A DNA stretch of 64,000 bases from Paenibacillus tepidiphilus (GTDB lineage Bacteria; Bacillota; Bacilli; Paenibacillales; Paenibacillaceae), in the NCBI RefSeq assembly GCF_008635795.1, contig NZ_VWRQ01000008.1, forward strand, positions 220,095 to 284,094. Reading direction: 5' to 3'. The notes under the pieces are model-generated. The model had not been told where the DNA came from, made no database searches, and saw only the letters and a list, made by a program, of their open reading frames with translations. Shown here in pieces: positions 43,321 to 51,834 of this stretch. A program made the translations under genes and the position numbers. The stretch's first letter is position 1. Every line of letters starts with the position of its first letter.

Positions 43321-44955
43321 ATGAGGTTAATTACAGAGGTGGCTGCGGCAGCAGGAATCGCGGAGGAACACCTGGAGTTGTACGGCAAATATAAAAGCAA
43401 GCTCTCCCCGTCTCTATGGGATGAGCTTGAACACAAACCGGACGGCAAGCTCGTTCTGGTGACCGCAGTCAATCCGACCCCGGCCGGCGAAGGCAAGACG
43501 CTTACGACCATTGGACTGGCCCAGGCGCTGAATGCTGCAGGCGTTCAGGCGGTGGCTGCCCTGCGCGAGCCGTCGCTGGGTCCATGCCTGGGCATGAAGG
43601 GCGGCGCGACAGGGGGCGGTAAGGCGCAGATTGTGCCTGCGGACGAGATTAATCTGCATTTTACCGGCGATATCCACGCGGTGACTTCAGCGCATAATCT
43701 GCTGGCGGCACTGATCGACAACCATCTGTTCCAGGGCAATACGCTGGGCCTCGATCCGCAGCGGATCGTCTGGAAGCGGGTCATGGACATGAATGACCGC
43801 AGTCTGCGCAGCATTGTAACCGGCCTCGGCGACGGCAACGGCACGGTACGCGAGAGCGGATTCCAGATTACCACCGCTTCGGAGATTATGGCGGTGCTCT
43901 GCCTCTGCGAGAACCTCGCGGATCTCAAGCTGCGCCTCAGCCGGATGCTGATCGGCTATGACCAGCTCGGCCGACCGGTGACCGCGGGCGATCTGGGCGC
44001 CGTAGAGGCGATGGCAGTGCTGCTGAAGGAAGCGGTGAAGCCGAATCTGGTGCAGACGCTGGAAGGAACGCCGGTTATCGTTCATGGCGGTCCGTTCGCC
44101 AATATTGCCCACGGCTGCAGCAGCGTCATCGGCACGCGGTATGCGTTGAAGCTGGGCGAAGTTGTGGTGACGGAAGCAGGCTTCGGCGCCGATCTCGGCG
44201 CGGAGAAGTTCATGGATATCAAGTGCCGCCAGGCCGGGCTCTCGCCGGATGCGGCTGTGCTGGTGGCGACGGTGAAATCGCTGAAATATAACGGCGGCGT
44301 CCGCAAAGAGGAGCTTTATGCCGGCAACCGGCCGGCACTGCTTGCCGGGATGGCGAATTTGGAGCGCCATATCGAGAATTTACGCAAATTCGGGGTGCCG
44401 GTGCTGGTGGCCATTAATCATTTCGAAGGCGACGCCCCTGCCGAAATCGAAGAAGTGCGGGCAGCCTGCCATCGCCTTGGCGTGCCTTGCGCCGTATCCA
44501 AGGTCTGGGCGGAAGGCAGCGCGGGCGGAGCGGAGCTGGCGGGCGAGCTGGTGAAGCTGCTTGGTGCCGGAGCCGGGAGCCGCTATACCCCGCTGTACGA
44601 GGATGAGCTGGATATTCCGGCCAAGATCAACAAGATCGTCACTGAAGTATACCGCGGGTCCGGGGTGGCCTTCTCCCCGGCGGCGAAGCGCAGCCTTGCC
44701 GTCATTGAGAAGCTTGGCTTGCAGCATCTGCAGGTCTGTATGGCCAAGACGCCCTATTCCTTCTCCGACCAGCCGAAGCTGCTTGGCGCACCGGAGGGCT
44801 TCACAATGGGCGTGCGCGACATCACCTTGTCGCTGGGGGCCGGCTTTGCGGTCGTCATCACCGGCAGCATCGTCACGATGCCCGGGCTTCCGGCCAAGCC
44901 GGCGTCCGAAGGCCTGCGGATCGATGAAGACGGAGTGATCCACGGGCTGGAGTAG
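43321..44955 (+). CDS. fhs: Formate-tetrahydrofolate ligase
   Basis: 544 residues, expected length. It joins formate to tetrahydrofolate using ATP, feeding 10-formyl-THF to purine and fMet synthesis. The P-loop TPAGEGKT is at about 53-60, followed by LREPSLGPCLGMKGGATGGG, the family hallmark, and a C-terminal TGSIVTMPGLP. GCAGGAGG lies upstream. The gene is alone, with no fold or glyA neighbours; a formate/nitrite channel gene 6 kb to the right could supply formate by inference. Confidence 0.97.
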   Translation: MRLITEVAAAAGIAEEHLELYGKYKSKLSPSLWDELEHKPDGKLVLVTAVNPTPAGEGKTLTTIGLAQALNAAGVQAVAALREPSLGPCLGMKGGATGGGKAQIVPADEINLHFTGDIHAVTSAHNLLAALIDNHLFQGNTLGLDPQRIVWKRVMDMNDRSLRSIVTGLGDGNGTVRESGFQITTASEIMAVLCLCENLADLKLRLSRMLIGYDQLGRPVTAGDLGAVEAMAVLLKEAVKPNLVQTLEGTPVIVHGGPFANIAHGCSSVIGTRYALKLGEVVVTEAGFGADLGAEKFMDIKCRQAGLSPDAAVLVATVKSLKYNGGVRKEELYAGNRPALLAGMANLERHIENLRKFGVPVLVAINHFEGDAPAEIEEVRAACHRLGVPCAVSKVWAEGSAGGAELAGELVKLLGAGAGSRYTPLYEDELDIPAKINKIVTEVYRGSGVAFSPAAKRSLAVIEKLGLQHLQVCMAKTPYSFSDQPKLLGAPEGFTMGVRDITLSLGAGFAVVITGSIVTMPGLPAKPASEGLRIDEDGVIHGLE

Positions 44956-44982
44956 AGCTGTCGCCTCGCTGCAACTACTGCT

Positions 44983-45030
44983 GATGATGCAGTTGATGAT
45001 GCAGTTGATGATGCAGTTGATGATGATGCT
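44983..45030. repeat. 12-bp tandem repeat, GATGATGCAGTT unit
   Basis: Three exact units (44983-45018) and a degenerate fourth ending GATGATGATGCT. It lies just after the fhs stop codon and outside any gene. Confidence 0.8.
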
Positions 45031-45132
45031 AGCGGACCGTACAGACCTTATTTGACCGATTGCCTGGTTCTGGCGAGACTAACAGACACAGTGCGATTAC
45101 CGCACCACAAATGGACTTACAATACGTGCAAA

Positions 45133-45168
45133 AGCGGCGCCTCTGGACAGAGGCCCGCTTTTTTTTTT
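45133..45168 (+). terminator. Strong intrinsic terminator downstream of fhs
   Basis: AGCGG plus GCCTCTG pairs with CAGAGGC plus CCGCT around GA (one bulged C), followed by a run of about ten T. Confidence 0.88.
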
Positions 45169-45335
45169 CGCGTACGAATCTCAGGTACACCTCATCCCGC
45201 TATCCCGCCGTCCCCGCCCTTCGCCATCCGCCGCCCTTCCTCCACCTTCCTGCACCCGGAAGTCATAATGTCTTAGCAGCGGGGAATCCTAAGCCAAGCA
45301 GCAATAAGCGGAACCTGTGAGTAAAATGTGAACAA

Positions 45336-45413
45336 TGTGAGAAAAATCACAAAAGTGCTTGTAATGTGATAAAAGTCACAATATAATCAATGTATAAAGT
45401 GAAATTAATCACA
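45336..45413. promoter_or_regulatory. Three Fnr/Rex-like palindromes at the NADH oxidase promoter
   Basis: TGTGA-N6-TCACA occurs at 45336-45351 and 45365-45380, and AGTGA-N6-TCACA at 45398-45413. A promoter TTGTAA (45359-45364), 17 bases, TATAAT (45382-45387) is interleaved: the second palindrome fills its spacer and the third covers the early transcript. This geometry suits repression by Rex (an NADH sensor) or an Fnr-type protein; both recognise this core. Which one binds is inference. Confidence 0.75.
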
Positions 45414-45465
45414 ATTATCCAACCACAAATATAAGAGCTTCACCCAATTGGAGGAGGAAGAAATC

Positions 45466-46830
45466 ATGAAAGTAGCAGTCATTGGATGTACCCATGCCGG
45501 AACCGCAGCCATCGTCAACACCGCACAGCTTTACCCGGACGCCGAAATTACGGTGTACGAGCGCAATGACAATATTTCGTTCCTGTCCTGCGGCATCGCC
45601 CTTTATGTGGGCGGTGTGGTCAAAGACCCGCAGGGGCTGTTCTACTCCTCGCCGGAGAAGCTGGCTGAGCTCGGCGTTACCACCAAGATGCGCCATGAAG
45701 TCACCAGCATCGATACTGCAAACAAAACATTAAAAGCCCGTGACCTGAACACTGGCCGGGAACTTACAGATACGTATGACAAGCTGATTATGACTACAGG
45801 CTCGTGGCCGATTATCCCAAAGCTCGAAGGCATGGATCTGGATGGCATTCTGCTGTCGAAGAACTACAGCCATTCCAATACGATTATTGAGAAAGCGCAG
45901 CAGGTCAAGCATATCACTGTAGTTGGCGCAGGCTACATCGGCGTAGAGCTTGTCGAAGCCTTCCAGATGAACGGCAAGCAGGTTACACTGATCGACGCCG
46001 AAGACCGCATTCTGAGCAAATATCTCGACGCTGAGTTTACAGCACCCATCCAGCATTCGCTGGAGGATCATGGCATTAAGCTGGCATTGGGCCAGAAGGT
46101 GAGCTCTTTTGCCGGGGAGAACGGTAAGGTTACCAAGGTCATTACAGACAAGGGCGAGCACGAGACCGAGCTGGTTATCCTCTGCATCGGCTTCCGTCCG
46201 AATACAGAGCTGCTGAAGGGCCAGGTCGATATGCTTCCGAACGGGGCGATTATCGTTAATGACTACATGCAGAGCAGCGTACCTGACGTATTTGCCGCCG
46301 GCGACAGCTGTGCGATCCACTATAATCCGACCGGCAAAAATGCCTACATTCCACTGGCGACCAACGCCGTACGGATGGGCACGCTGGTAGCGCGCAATCT
46401 GGTAGCCAACACGATTCCTTATATGGGAACACAGGGCACCTCAGGCATCAAGATTTACGAGGATAATATTGCCGGCACCGGCATGACCGTGGAAGGGGCC
46501 AAGGCAGAGGGAATCGACGCCGAAAGCGTAATGATTACCGACAACTACCGGCCGGAGTTTATGCCGACCTACGAGGAAGTGCAGCTGAAGGTGGTTTACG
46601 AGCGGGAGACCCGCCGCATCCTGGGTGCGCAGATTATGTCCAAAATGGACCTGACCCAGTCGATCAACACCATCTCGGTCTGCATCCAGAACAAAATGAC
46701 GGTAGACCAGCTGGCCTTCATTGATTTCTTCTTCCAGCCGCATTACAACAAGCCGTGGAACTTCCTGAACACCGCCGGATTGGCCGCACTGCCCAAACCC
46801 GCAGCCGCCAAAGAACCGGTAAATGCATAA
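45466..46830 (+). CDS. nox: NADH oxidase / CoA-disulfide reductase family flavoprotein, probably water-forming
   Basis: 454 residues. N-terminal FAD motif is atypical but recognisable (VAVIGCTHAGTAAIV), with the single redox Cys in NDNISFLSCGIALYVGG, the NADH Rossmann motif VVGAGYIGVELVEAF, and a C-terminal FAD segment VFAAGDSCA. This set is that of Nox-2 type enzymes, reducing O2 to water with NADH. ATG 45466 is preceded by GGAGGAGGAAG. The promoter carries three redox-type palindromes, supporting a role in NAD+ regeneration. A CoA-disulfide reductase activity is the alternative. Confidence 0.92.
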   Translation: MKVAVIGCTHAGTAAIVNTAQLYPDAEITVYERNDNISFLSCGIALYVGGVVKDPQGLFYSSPEKLAELGVTTKMRHEVTSIDTANKTLKARDLNTGRELTDTYDKLIMTTGSWPIIPKLEGMDLDGILLSKNYSHSNTIIEKAQQVKHITVVGAGYIGVELVEAFQMNGKQVTLIDAEDRILSKYLDAEFTAPIQHSLEDHGIKLALGQKVSSFAGENGKVTKVITDKGEHETELVILCIGFRPNTELLKGQVDMLPNGAIIVNDYMQSSVPDVFAAGDSCAIHYNPTGKNAYIPLATNAVRMGTLVARNLVANTIPYMGTQGTSGIKIYEDNIAGTGMTVEGAKAEGIDAESVMITDNYRPEFMPTYEEVQLKVVYERETRRILGAQIMSKMDLTQSINTISVCIQNKMTVDQLAFIDFFFQPHYNKPWNFLNTAGLAALPKPAAAKEPVNA

Positions 46831-46862
46831 GTAGATTAATAAGGCTTATTAGTGTTAACAGT

Positions 46863-46903
46863 AACAAGACCGGAGTGCCAAAGGCACCCCGGTCTTGTTT
46901 GTT
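46863..46903. terminator. Bidirectional terminator after the NADH oxidase gene
   Basis: AACAAGACCGG and GTGCC pair with GGCAC and CCGGTCTTGTT around AAA, followed by TGTTTT. It lies between convergent genes. Confidence 0.88.
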
Positions 46904-46923
46904 TTATCGGCTTATTTCTCCGC

Positions 46924-47601
46924 TCACAATACACCGTTCATACCGCCAAAGAGCGCACCGAGCAGATCAAGGCTGATCATAATCAAAGCTAATAATAGCG
47001 CTATCGGCAGAACAATCAGTGACTGCGTTTTGCGTTTCGGGATAATCAGCAATAACGCGGCAGCCATGAGCAGATAGACGGCCATAAGCCATGGAATCAA
47101 GTAGTAATGGTAGTGCACCGGCAAATAAGCGTGGCGCAGCTCAAACCCTTCCGCCAACAATACCGTTATGGGCAGGGCCGATACAACAGGGGCGAACCAG
47201 CCGCCTCCTCCGCGCGCGTACCACATCAAATAACCGCAAACCGGGGACACCGCAGAACATATTCCCCAGAAGAGAATCTCTCTCGCCGGGAAAAAATCCA
47301 GTACAAGCGTGGTATACAGATAATAAACCGTGAGCATTGATGCGAAAAAAGCGAATACCCTCACCGCCGCCAGCTTGGGAGAATAACTGAACACCGCGAG
47401 AAGCGCCGCAGTAAATACCCATATCCCCAGCCGGCCTCCCAGGTCATCAAAGAATGGAGTGATGCCCGGCCTGTCCACCAGCTTCGCCGCCCAGCCCATC
47501 AGTATCCCGATAATAACCGCAGTGATTACAGGGACCATTATTCTTTTAAAAAAAGATGTACCTGTAACTCTAACCTGATCCTGCTCCAAATCGGTATGCA
47601 T
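46924..47601 (-). CDS. Uncharacterised membrane protein, seven helices
   Basis: 225 residues with about seven hydrophobic segments starting after a 20-residue hydrophilic N-terminus; aromatic HYHYYL lies in the loop between segments five and six. I do not recognise the family with certainty. It is co-directional with the HxlR regulator gene upstream (24-base gap), so the two are probably transcribed together. Function is unknown. Confidence 0.7.
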   Translation of the reverse strand: MHTDLEQDQVRVTGTSFFKRIMVPVITAVIIGILMGWAAKLVDRPGITPFFDDLGGRLGIWVFTAALLAVFSYSPKLAAVRVFAFFASMLTVYYLYTTLVLDFFPAREILFWGICSAVSPVCGYLMWYARGGGGWFAPVVSALPITVLLAEGFELRHAYLPVHYHYYLIPWLMAVYLLMAAALLLIIPKRKTQSLIVLPIALLLALIMISLDLLGALFGGMNGVL

Positions 47602-47625
47602 ATAACCCCTCCAGTTTCCCGGCTG

Positions 47626-48003
47626 TTAATCCTGCTTGAGATGATCATTCAGTATGCCCTCTTCCAGCATATCGAAGGTATTGCCGTAAACCTTGGCAAT
47701 ATGCTTCTCTCCCCAGGTGCAAAGGGAGTTCAATATCCCTTCCAGCCCCTGCCCGTACTCGCTTAATTCATATTCCACCTTGGGCGGGACCTGATTGTAA
47801 ACGACCCGGTTAATGACGCCGTCTTCTTCCAGTTCACGCAGCTGCTGGGTCAGCATTTTTTGTGTAATGCTCGGCATCAGCCGCTTCAATTCGCTGGTGC
47901 GTTTCTTTCCGCGCATTAAATGGCACAGAATCACGCATTTCCACTTGCCCCCGATAACCTCAAGGGTGGCTTCTACGGATATGTTGTATTTCTTTGGCTG
48001 CAC
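47626..48003 (-). CDS. HxlR family transcriptional regulator
   Basis: 125-residue winged-helix protein. The family block EVIGGKWKCVILCHLMRGKKRTSEL is clear, with LMPSITQKMLTQQLRELEEDG as the recognition region. Cys residues at about 28 and 32 and in LCTWGEKH could serve thiol-based sensing, as in YodB/HypR members. It starts with GTG (GAGGAGGA upstream). It is divergent from an MFS transporter and aldo-keto reductase pair, and a palindrome in the gap is the likely operator. Confidence 0.92.
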   Translation of the reverse strand: MQPKKYNISVEATLEVIGGKWKCVILCHLMRGKKRTSELKRLMPSITQKMLTQQLRELEEDGVINRVVYNQVPPKVEYELSEYGQGLEGILNSLCTWGEKHIAKVYGNTFDMLEEGILNDHLKQD

Positions 48004-48038
48004 AGTAATATCCTCCTCTAAAGCAGGGGCACTAAAAA

Positions 48039-48079
48039 GTACCTATAGTACTTATAGGTACCTATATCACTTTAAAGTG
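48039..48079. promoter_or_regulatory. HxlR-type operator palindromes in the divergent region
   Basis: Perfect 9-base arms GTACCTATA (48039-48047) and TATAGGTAC (48053-48061) around GTACT, and next to it a 12-bp palindrome CACTTTAAAGTG (48068-48079). They lie between the HxlR gene and the MFS gene and could control both. Confidence 0.68.
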
Positions 48080-48162
48080 CGTACTTCTCTTTATCTATTT
48101 TATATCCCATAATAGCATTTGCCGCCGGGTTTGGCAGTATTCAATGTTAGGAGGAAGGAACA

Positions 48163-49365
48163 ATGGCTTCAGATTATAAGCGGAGCACCCTCGCCTTGCT
48201 TGCTTTGGCAGTAAGTGCATTCGCCATCGGTACTACCGAATTTATCAGCGTCGGACTTCTGTCCTTGATGGCGGAGGATCTGAATATATCGGTTACAACC
48301 GCCGGATTAACGGTTTCTTTATATGCGCTAGGCGTCACCTTCGGGGCGCCGGTCTTAACCTCCGTGACCTCCAGGATGTCGCGTAAAGCATTGCTGCTCT
48401 GGATTATGGTGGTTTTTATCATCGGAAACAGCATCGCTGCAGGAGCGCCCAATATCGGAGTGTTACTGGCGGCACGGGTGATTTCGGCCTTGGCGCACGG
48501 GGTCTTCATGTCGATCGGCTCGACGATTGCCGCTGAACTGGTGCCCGAGAACCGGAGGGCGACGGCGATCTCCATTATGTTCACGGGGCTGACCGTAGCC
48601 ACCGTTACAGGCGTACCCTTCGGGACATTCATCGGACAGCAGTTTGGCTGGCGGCTGGCCTTCCTCGTGATCGTCGCTGCCGGACTGCTGGCACTGTTTG
48701 CGAATGGGATGCTGATTCCGAGCGATTTGCGCAGAGGCAAGCGTACGGCTCTTAAGGATCAGCTCCGGTTAGTCGCCAACGGGCGCTTGCTGCTGATCTT
48801 CACCATCACGGCATTGGGGTATGGAGGAACCTTTGTGGTCTTCACTTATTTATCCCCGCTGCTGCAGCATATCACCGGTTTTGCGGAGAATACGGTGGCC
48901 GTCATTCTGCTGGTTTACGGCCTGGCGATTGCGGCCGGGAATATGATCGGCGGAAGGCTGGCGAACCGCAATCCGGTTAACGCATTGTTCTACATGTTTA
49001 TGGTTCAGGCGATTATCCTGCTGGTCCTGTACTTTACGGCACCCTTCAAAATCGCTGGCTTAATCACCATCTTCTTCATGGGAATCATGGCTTTCATGAA
49101 TGTGCCGGGGTTACAGGTCTATGTCGTTATGCTGGCAGAGCGCTATGTTCCTGCTGCGGTAGATGTGGCATCGGCCGTTAATATTGCGGCGTTCAACGCC
49201 GGAATTGCGCTGGGTTCCTACCTGGGAGGGCTTGCAGCCGGTTCCGCAGGGCTGATTCATACCGCCTGGATCGGCGCCGTTATGGTGCTGGGAGCTGTTG
49301 TTCTGACGGGCTGGAGCCGGTCGCTTGAGCGGAAAGAACAGCATTCGGAGCAAGTGGCAGCTTGA
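48163..49365 (+). CDS. MFS transporter, DHA1-type efflux (AraJ/YdhP-like)
   Basis: 400 residues, twelve helices. The N-terminal FAIGTTEFISVGLLSLMAEDL and the motif-C region TVATVTGVPFGTFIGQQFGWR are typical of the AraJ/PbuE group, which exports sugars, purine-like compounds or drugs. GGAGGAAG lies before the ATG. The divergent HxlR gene and following reductase gene suggest response to a reactive carbonyl or quinone. Confidence 0.9.
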   Translation: MASDYKRSTLALLALAVSAFAIGTTEFISVGLLSLMAEDLNISVTTAGLTVSLYALGVTFGAPVLTSVTSRMSRKALLLWIMVVFIIGNSIAAGAPNIGVLLAARVISALAHGVFMSIGSTIAAELVPENRRATAISIMFTGLTVATVTGVPFGTFIGQQFGWRLAFLVIVAAGLLALFANGMLIPSDLRRGKRTALKDQLRLVANGRLLLIFTITALGYGGTFVVFTYLSPLLQHITGFAENTVAVILLVYGLAIAAGNMIGGRLANRNPVNALFYMFMVQAIILLVLYFTAPFKIAGLITIFFMGIMAFMNVPGLQVYVVMLAERYVPAAVDVASAVNIAAFNAGIALGSYLGGLAAGSAGLIHTAWIGAVMVLGAVVLTGWSRSLERKEQHSEQVAA

Positions 49366-49413
49366 AGCGAAGGGCTGGTAGTTCATCATATTTTAACTGG
49401 AGGGAATAAAGAG

Positions 49414-50253
49414 ATGAAGAGTTTACAAGATACAGCAACGCTGCATAACGGTGTGGAAATGCCCTGGTTCGGATTGGGGGTATTCCAGGTGGAGGAAGGA
49501 CCTGAGCTGGTGCAGGCTGTGAAATCAGCCATTGTGCACGGATACCGCAGTATCGATACAGCCGCCATTTACGGGAATGAGACCGGGGTCGGACAAGCTA
49601 TCCGAGAAGGAATAGAGGCTGCCGGGATATCCAGAAGTGAGCTGTTTATAACGTCCAAAGTATGGAATGCAGATCTGGGCTATGAGTCAACGATTGCCGC
49701 TTATGAAGCGAGCCTGGAGAGACTGGGGATTGAGTACCTGGACTTATACCTGATCCACTGGCCGGTAGCGGGCAAATATAAGGAGGCCTGGCGGGCGCTT
49801 GAGACTCTGTATGCGGCGGGAAAAATAAGGGCGATCGGCGTGAGCAACTTTCAGGTTCACCACTTGCAGGACCTGCTGCAGGACGCGAGCGTCAAACCGA
49901 TGGTCAACCAGGTGGAATACCACCCGCGCCTGACACAAAAGGAGCTTCAAGCCTTCTGCCGGGCGAACGGCATCCAGCTGGAGGCCTGGTCTCCATTAAT
50001 GCAGGGCCAACTCCTGCACGATCCGGTGCTCACCGGACTTGCCCAGAAATACAACAAAACCGTTCCGCAAATTATATTGCGCTGGGATGTGCAGCAGGGT
50101 GTAATCACGATTCCGAAATCAACCAAGGAGCAGCGGATTATAGAAAACTCGCGTATTTTTGACTTCGAGCTTTCGCCGGAGGACATGGGACGCATTGATG
50201 CACTGAATCAAAATCTGCGTGTGGGGCCGGACCCGGACAATTTTGATTTTTAA
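49414..50253 (+). CDS. Aldo/keto reductase (YvgN/glyoxal reductase-like)
   Basis: 279-residue NADPH-dependent TIM-barrel reductase. The catalytic tetrad is visible as Asp in RSIDTAAIYGNE with Tyr following, Lys in FITSKVWN, and His in LIHWP. NADPH contacts are in IPKSTKEQRI. It follows the MFS gene by 48 bases with its own ribosome site (GGAGGGAATAAAG). Likely substrates are methylglyoxal and other aldehydes. The context with an HxlR regulator fits an electrophile-stress unit. Confidence 0.94.
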   Translation: MKSLQDTATLHNGVEMPWFGLGVFQVEEGPELVQAVKSAIVHGYRSIDTAAIYGNETGVGQAIREGIEAAGISRSELFITSKVWNADLGYESTIAAYEASLERLGIEYLDLYLIHWPVAGKYKEAWRALETLYAAGKIRAIGVSNFQVHHLQDLLQDASVKPMVNQVEYHPRLTQKELQAFCRANGIQLEAWSPLMQGQLLHDPVLTGLAQKYNKTVPQIILRWDVQQGVITIPKSTKEQRIIENSRIFDFELSPEDMGRIDALNQNLRVGPDPDNFDF

Positions 50254-50407
50254 ACGATTTCAATCAGATTAATTTTATCGACACCGTCAAGGGAGTCAAA
50301 GTCATAGTTTTCTTGAATACGGGATGCTGCAGATTTCTATAGCCATAGGGGGAATATACACATTGTAAGAAAGATCCAGATAAAATGGAGATAAGCATTG
50401 GGAACTA

Positions 50408-50451
50408 AGGGGCAAGCGGCAATCCACATTGTGGGTTCAGCGCTTGCCCCT
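50408..50451 (+). terminator. Terminator after the aldo/keto reductase gene
   Basis: AGGGGCAAGCG (50408-50418) pairs with CGCTTGCCCCT (50441-50451) with an inner AATCCACA/TGTGGGTT stem, followed by ATTTATCTTTTTT. Confidence 0.88.
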
Positions 50452-50569
50452 ATTTATCTTTTTTATACTCTATTAACTTGCCTTTAATGTGGGAATTATA
50501 TCAAAAAGTTTCCTTTATCTATAAAACGGCATCCTGTTGTAAATACGGAATATTTAATTTTGACATGTC

Positions 50570-50614
50570 AGTGAAAAATTTCACGACCCCTTTCTTAAAG
50601 TGATAATTATCACG
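50570..50614. promoter_or_regulatory. Two Fnr/Rex-like palindromes upstream of the formate/nitrite channel gene
   Basis: AGTGA-N6-TCACG at 50570-50585 and at 50599-50614; the second contains the perfect palindrome GTGATAATTATCAC. They are 29 bases apart centre to centre, as are the first two sites at the NADH oxidase gene. A regulator shared with that gene is inferred. Confidence 0.65.
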
Positions 50615-50686
50615 TACTTACAGCGGGGATGGCGGTACAATGGGCATAAAGGAACAAATTTTAAGTATTTGAAGGGGATAGGAATC

Positions 50687-51514
50687 ATGGCTTATAACAA
50701 ACCGCAGCAGATTGCGGAAGTGACGGTCGAGAACGGAATCAAGAAAGTCCATAACCCGCTTGCAGCCGTCCTGATTCTCGGATTTCTGGGAGGAGCATTT
50801 ATCTCACTCGGTTTCCTGCTCGATATTCGCGTCATCGCCGGTGCTCCGGCGGAATGGGGCTCCATCGCCAACTTTATCGGGGCCGCGGTCTTCCCGGTCG
50901 GACTGATTATGGTGCTGCTGGCCGGCGGAGAGCTGTTGACCGGCAATATGATGGCGGTGCCGCTGGCTTTTCTGGCGAAGAAGATTTCCTTTATGGATGT
51001 CGTCAAGAATCTGGTGCTCATTACACTCAGCAATCTGGCGGGTGCGCTGTTCGTCGCTTATTTCTTCGGGCATGTGGTCGGACTGACCTCGGACGGGGTG
51101 TACCTGGAGAAGCTGATCGACATGGCGGAACATAAGATTGATGTGACATTCCTGCAGGCTTTTGTCTCCGGCATCGGCTGTAACTGGCTGGTGGCGCTGG
51201 CCGTGTGGCTCTCTTACGGGGCAGACAATTTCAGCGGCAAAATTCTCGGCATCTGGTTCCCGACCATGGCCTTCGTCGCCATTGGCTTCCAGCACGTTGT
51301 GGCCAACATGTTCCTTATCCCCGCGGCAATCTTTGAAGGGCATTTCACTTGGGCACAATATTTCGCCAATTTCGTGCCTGTCTGGCTCGGCAACCTTACA
51401 GGGGGAGCGATCTTCGTCGCCCTTGCGTACTATATGGCTTATCTGCGCAACGCGCCTGCCGCTGCACCGGCATCTGCGGAGATTCCGGCTGCCAGCTTGA
51501 AGAAACATGCGTAG
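50687..51514 (+). CDS. Formate/nitrite transporter (FNT) family channel
   Basis: 275 residues, six membrane helices. The family's central His is in GFQHVVANMF, with GELLTGNM and GIGCNWLV in the right places. FNT proteins form pentameric channels for formate, nitrite or hydrosulfide; the substrate cannot be told from sequence. Its neighbours (formate-dehydrogenase-like molybdoenzyme, fhs) suggest formate. ATG 50687 follows GGGGATAGG. Upstream palindromes suggest redox control. Confidence 0.92.
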   Translation: MAYNKPQQIAEVTVENGIKKVHNPLAAVLILGFLGGAFISLGFLLDIRVIAGAPAEWGSIANFIGAAVFPVGLIMVLLAGGELLTGNMMAVPLAFLAKKISFMDVVKNLVLITLSNLAGALFVAYFFGHVVGLTSDGVYLEKLIDMAEHKIDVTFLQAFVSGIGCNWLVALAVWLSYGADNFSGKILGIWFPTMAFVAIGFQHVVANMFLIPAAIFEGHFTWAQYFANFVPVWLGNLTGGAIFVALAYYMAYLRNAPAAAPASAEIPAASLKKHA

Positions 51515-51553
51515 CATTGCTTCTGTATAAGCAACTGAATAAGCAAAAGATTG

Positions 51554-51602
51554 AGAACCCTGAATCTTCCCCGGCCTGCGGACCGGAGGGGATTCGGGGT
51601 TC
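51554..51602 (+). terminator. Terminator after the FNT gene
   Basis: GAACCCTGAATC (51554-51565) pairs with GATTCGGGGTTC (51591-51602), with inner CCCCGG/CCGGAGGGG pairing, followed by TTGG. Confidence 0.72.
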
Positions 51603-51643
51603 TTGGCGTTATGGAGAGCGCTGAAGATAAGCGCTGTAACACA

Positions 51644-51698
51644 AAATTCGCCGTGCATATCCGGTTCGGGGGAACGAAATCGGATTCACGGCGAATTT
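51644..51698. other. Long hairpin in the molybdoenzyme leader
   Basis: Perfect 12-base arms AAATTCGCCGTG (51644-51655) and CACGGCGAATTT (51687-51698), with nested ATCCG/CGGAT and GTTC/GAAC stems. A small AGCGCT...AGCGCT hairpin precedes it. It lacks a T run on the plus strand. It could be a leader structure or, on the minus strand, a terminator. Confidence 0.5.
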
Positions 51699-51834
51699 AA
51701 TAGGGAGTGTTTCATATGCTCTATTACCCGGGCTTTACAGAAGCGAAACAGCCTGGAGCCGGCAGTTTTCTTTACGGCTTCCGCCGGGGGTTATACAATG
51801 GAATTATTGAAGAGAGCCAAGGAGGGACAGCGCC

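Larger units (their letters stand above)
44956..45465. other. 510-bp region between fhs and the NADH oxidase gene
   Basis: Holds a 12-bp tandem repeat (44983-45030), a strong terminator (45133-45168) about 180 bases after fhs, and the control region of the NADH oxidase gene (45336-45413). No reading frame with a ribosome site was found. Confidence 0.6.
50254..50686. other. 433-bp region before the formate/nitrite channel gene
   Basis: Contains a terminator for the aldo/keto reductase gene (50408-50451) and two Fnr/Rex-like palindromes (50570-50614). No gene is seen in the remainder, which is AT-rich. Confidence 0.6.
51515..51834. other. 320-bp region between the FNT gene and the molybdoenzyme gene
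   Basis: Holds a terminator (51554-51602) and a second perfect hairpin (51644-51698) in what would be the leader of the molybdoenzyme gene. No reading frame with a ribosome site was found. Confidence 0.55.
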
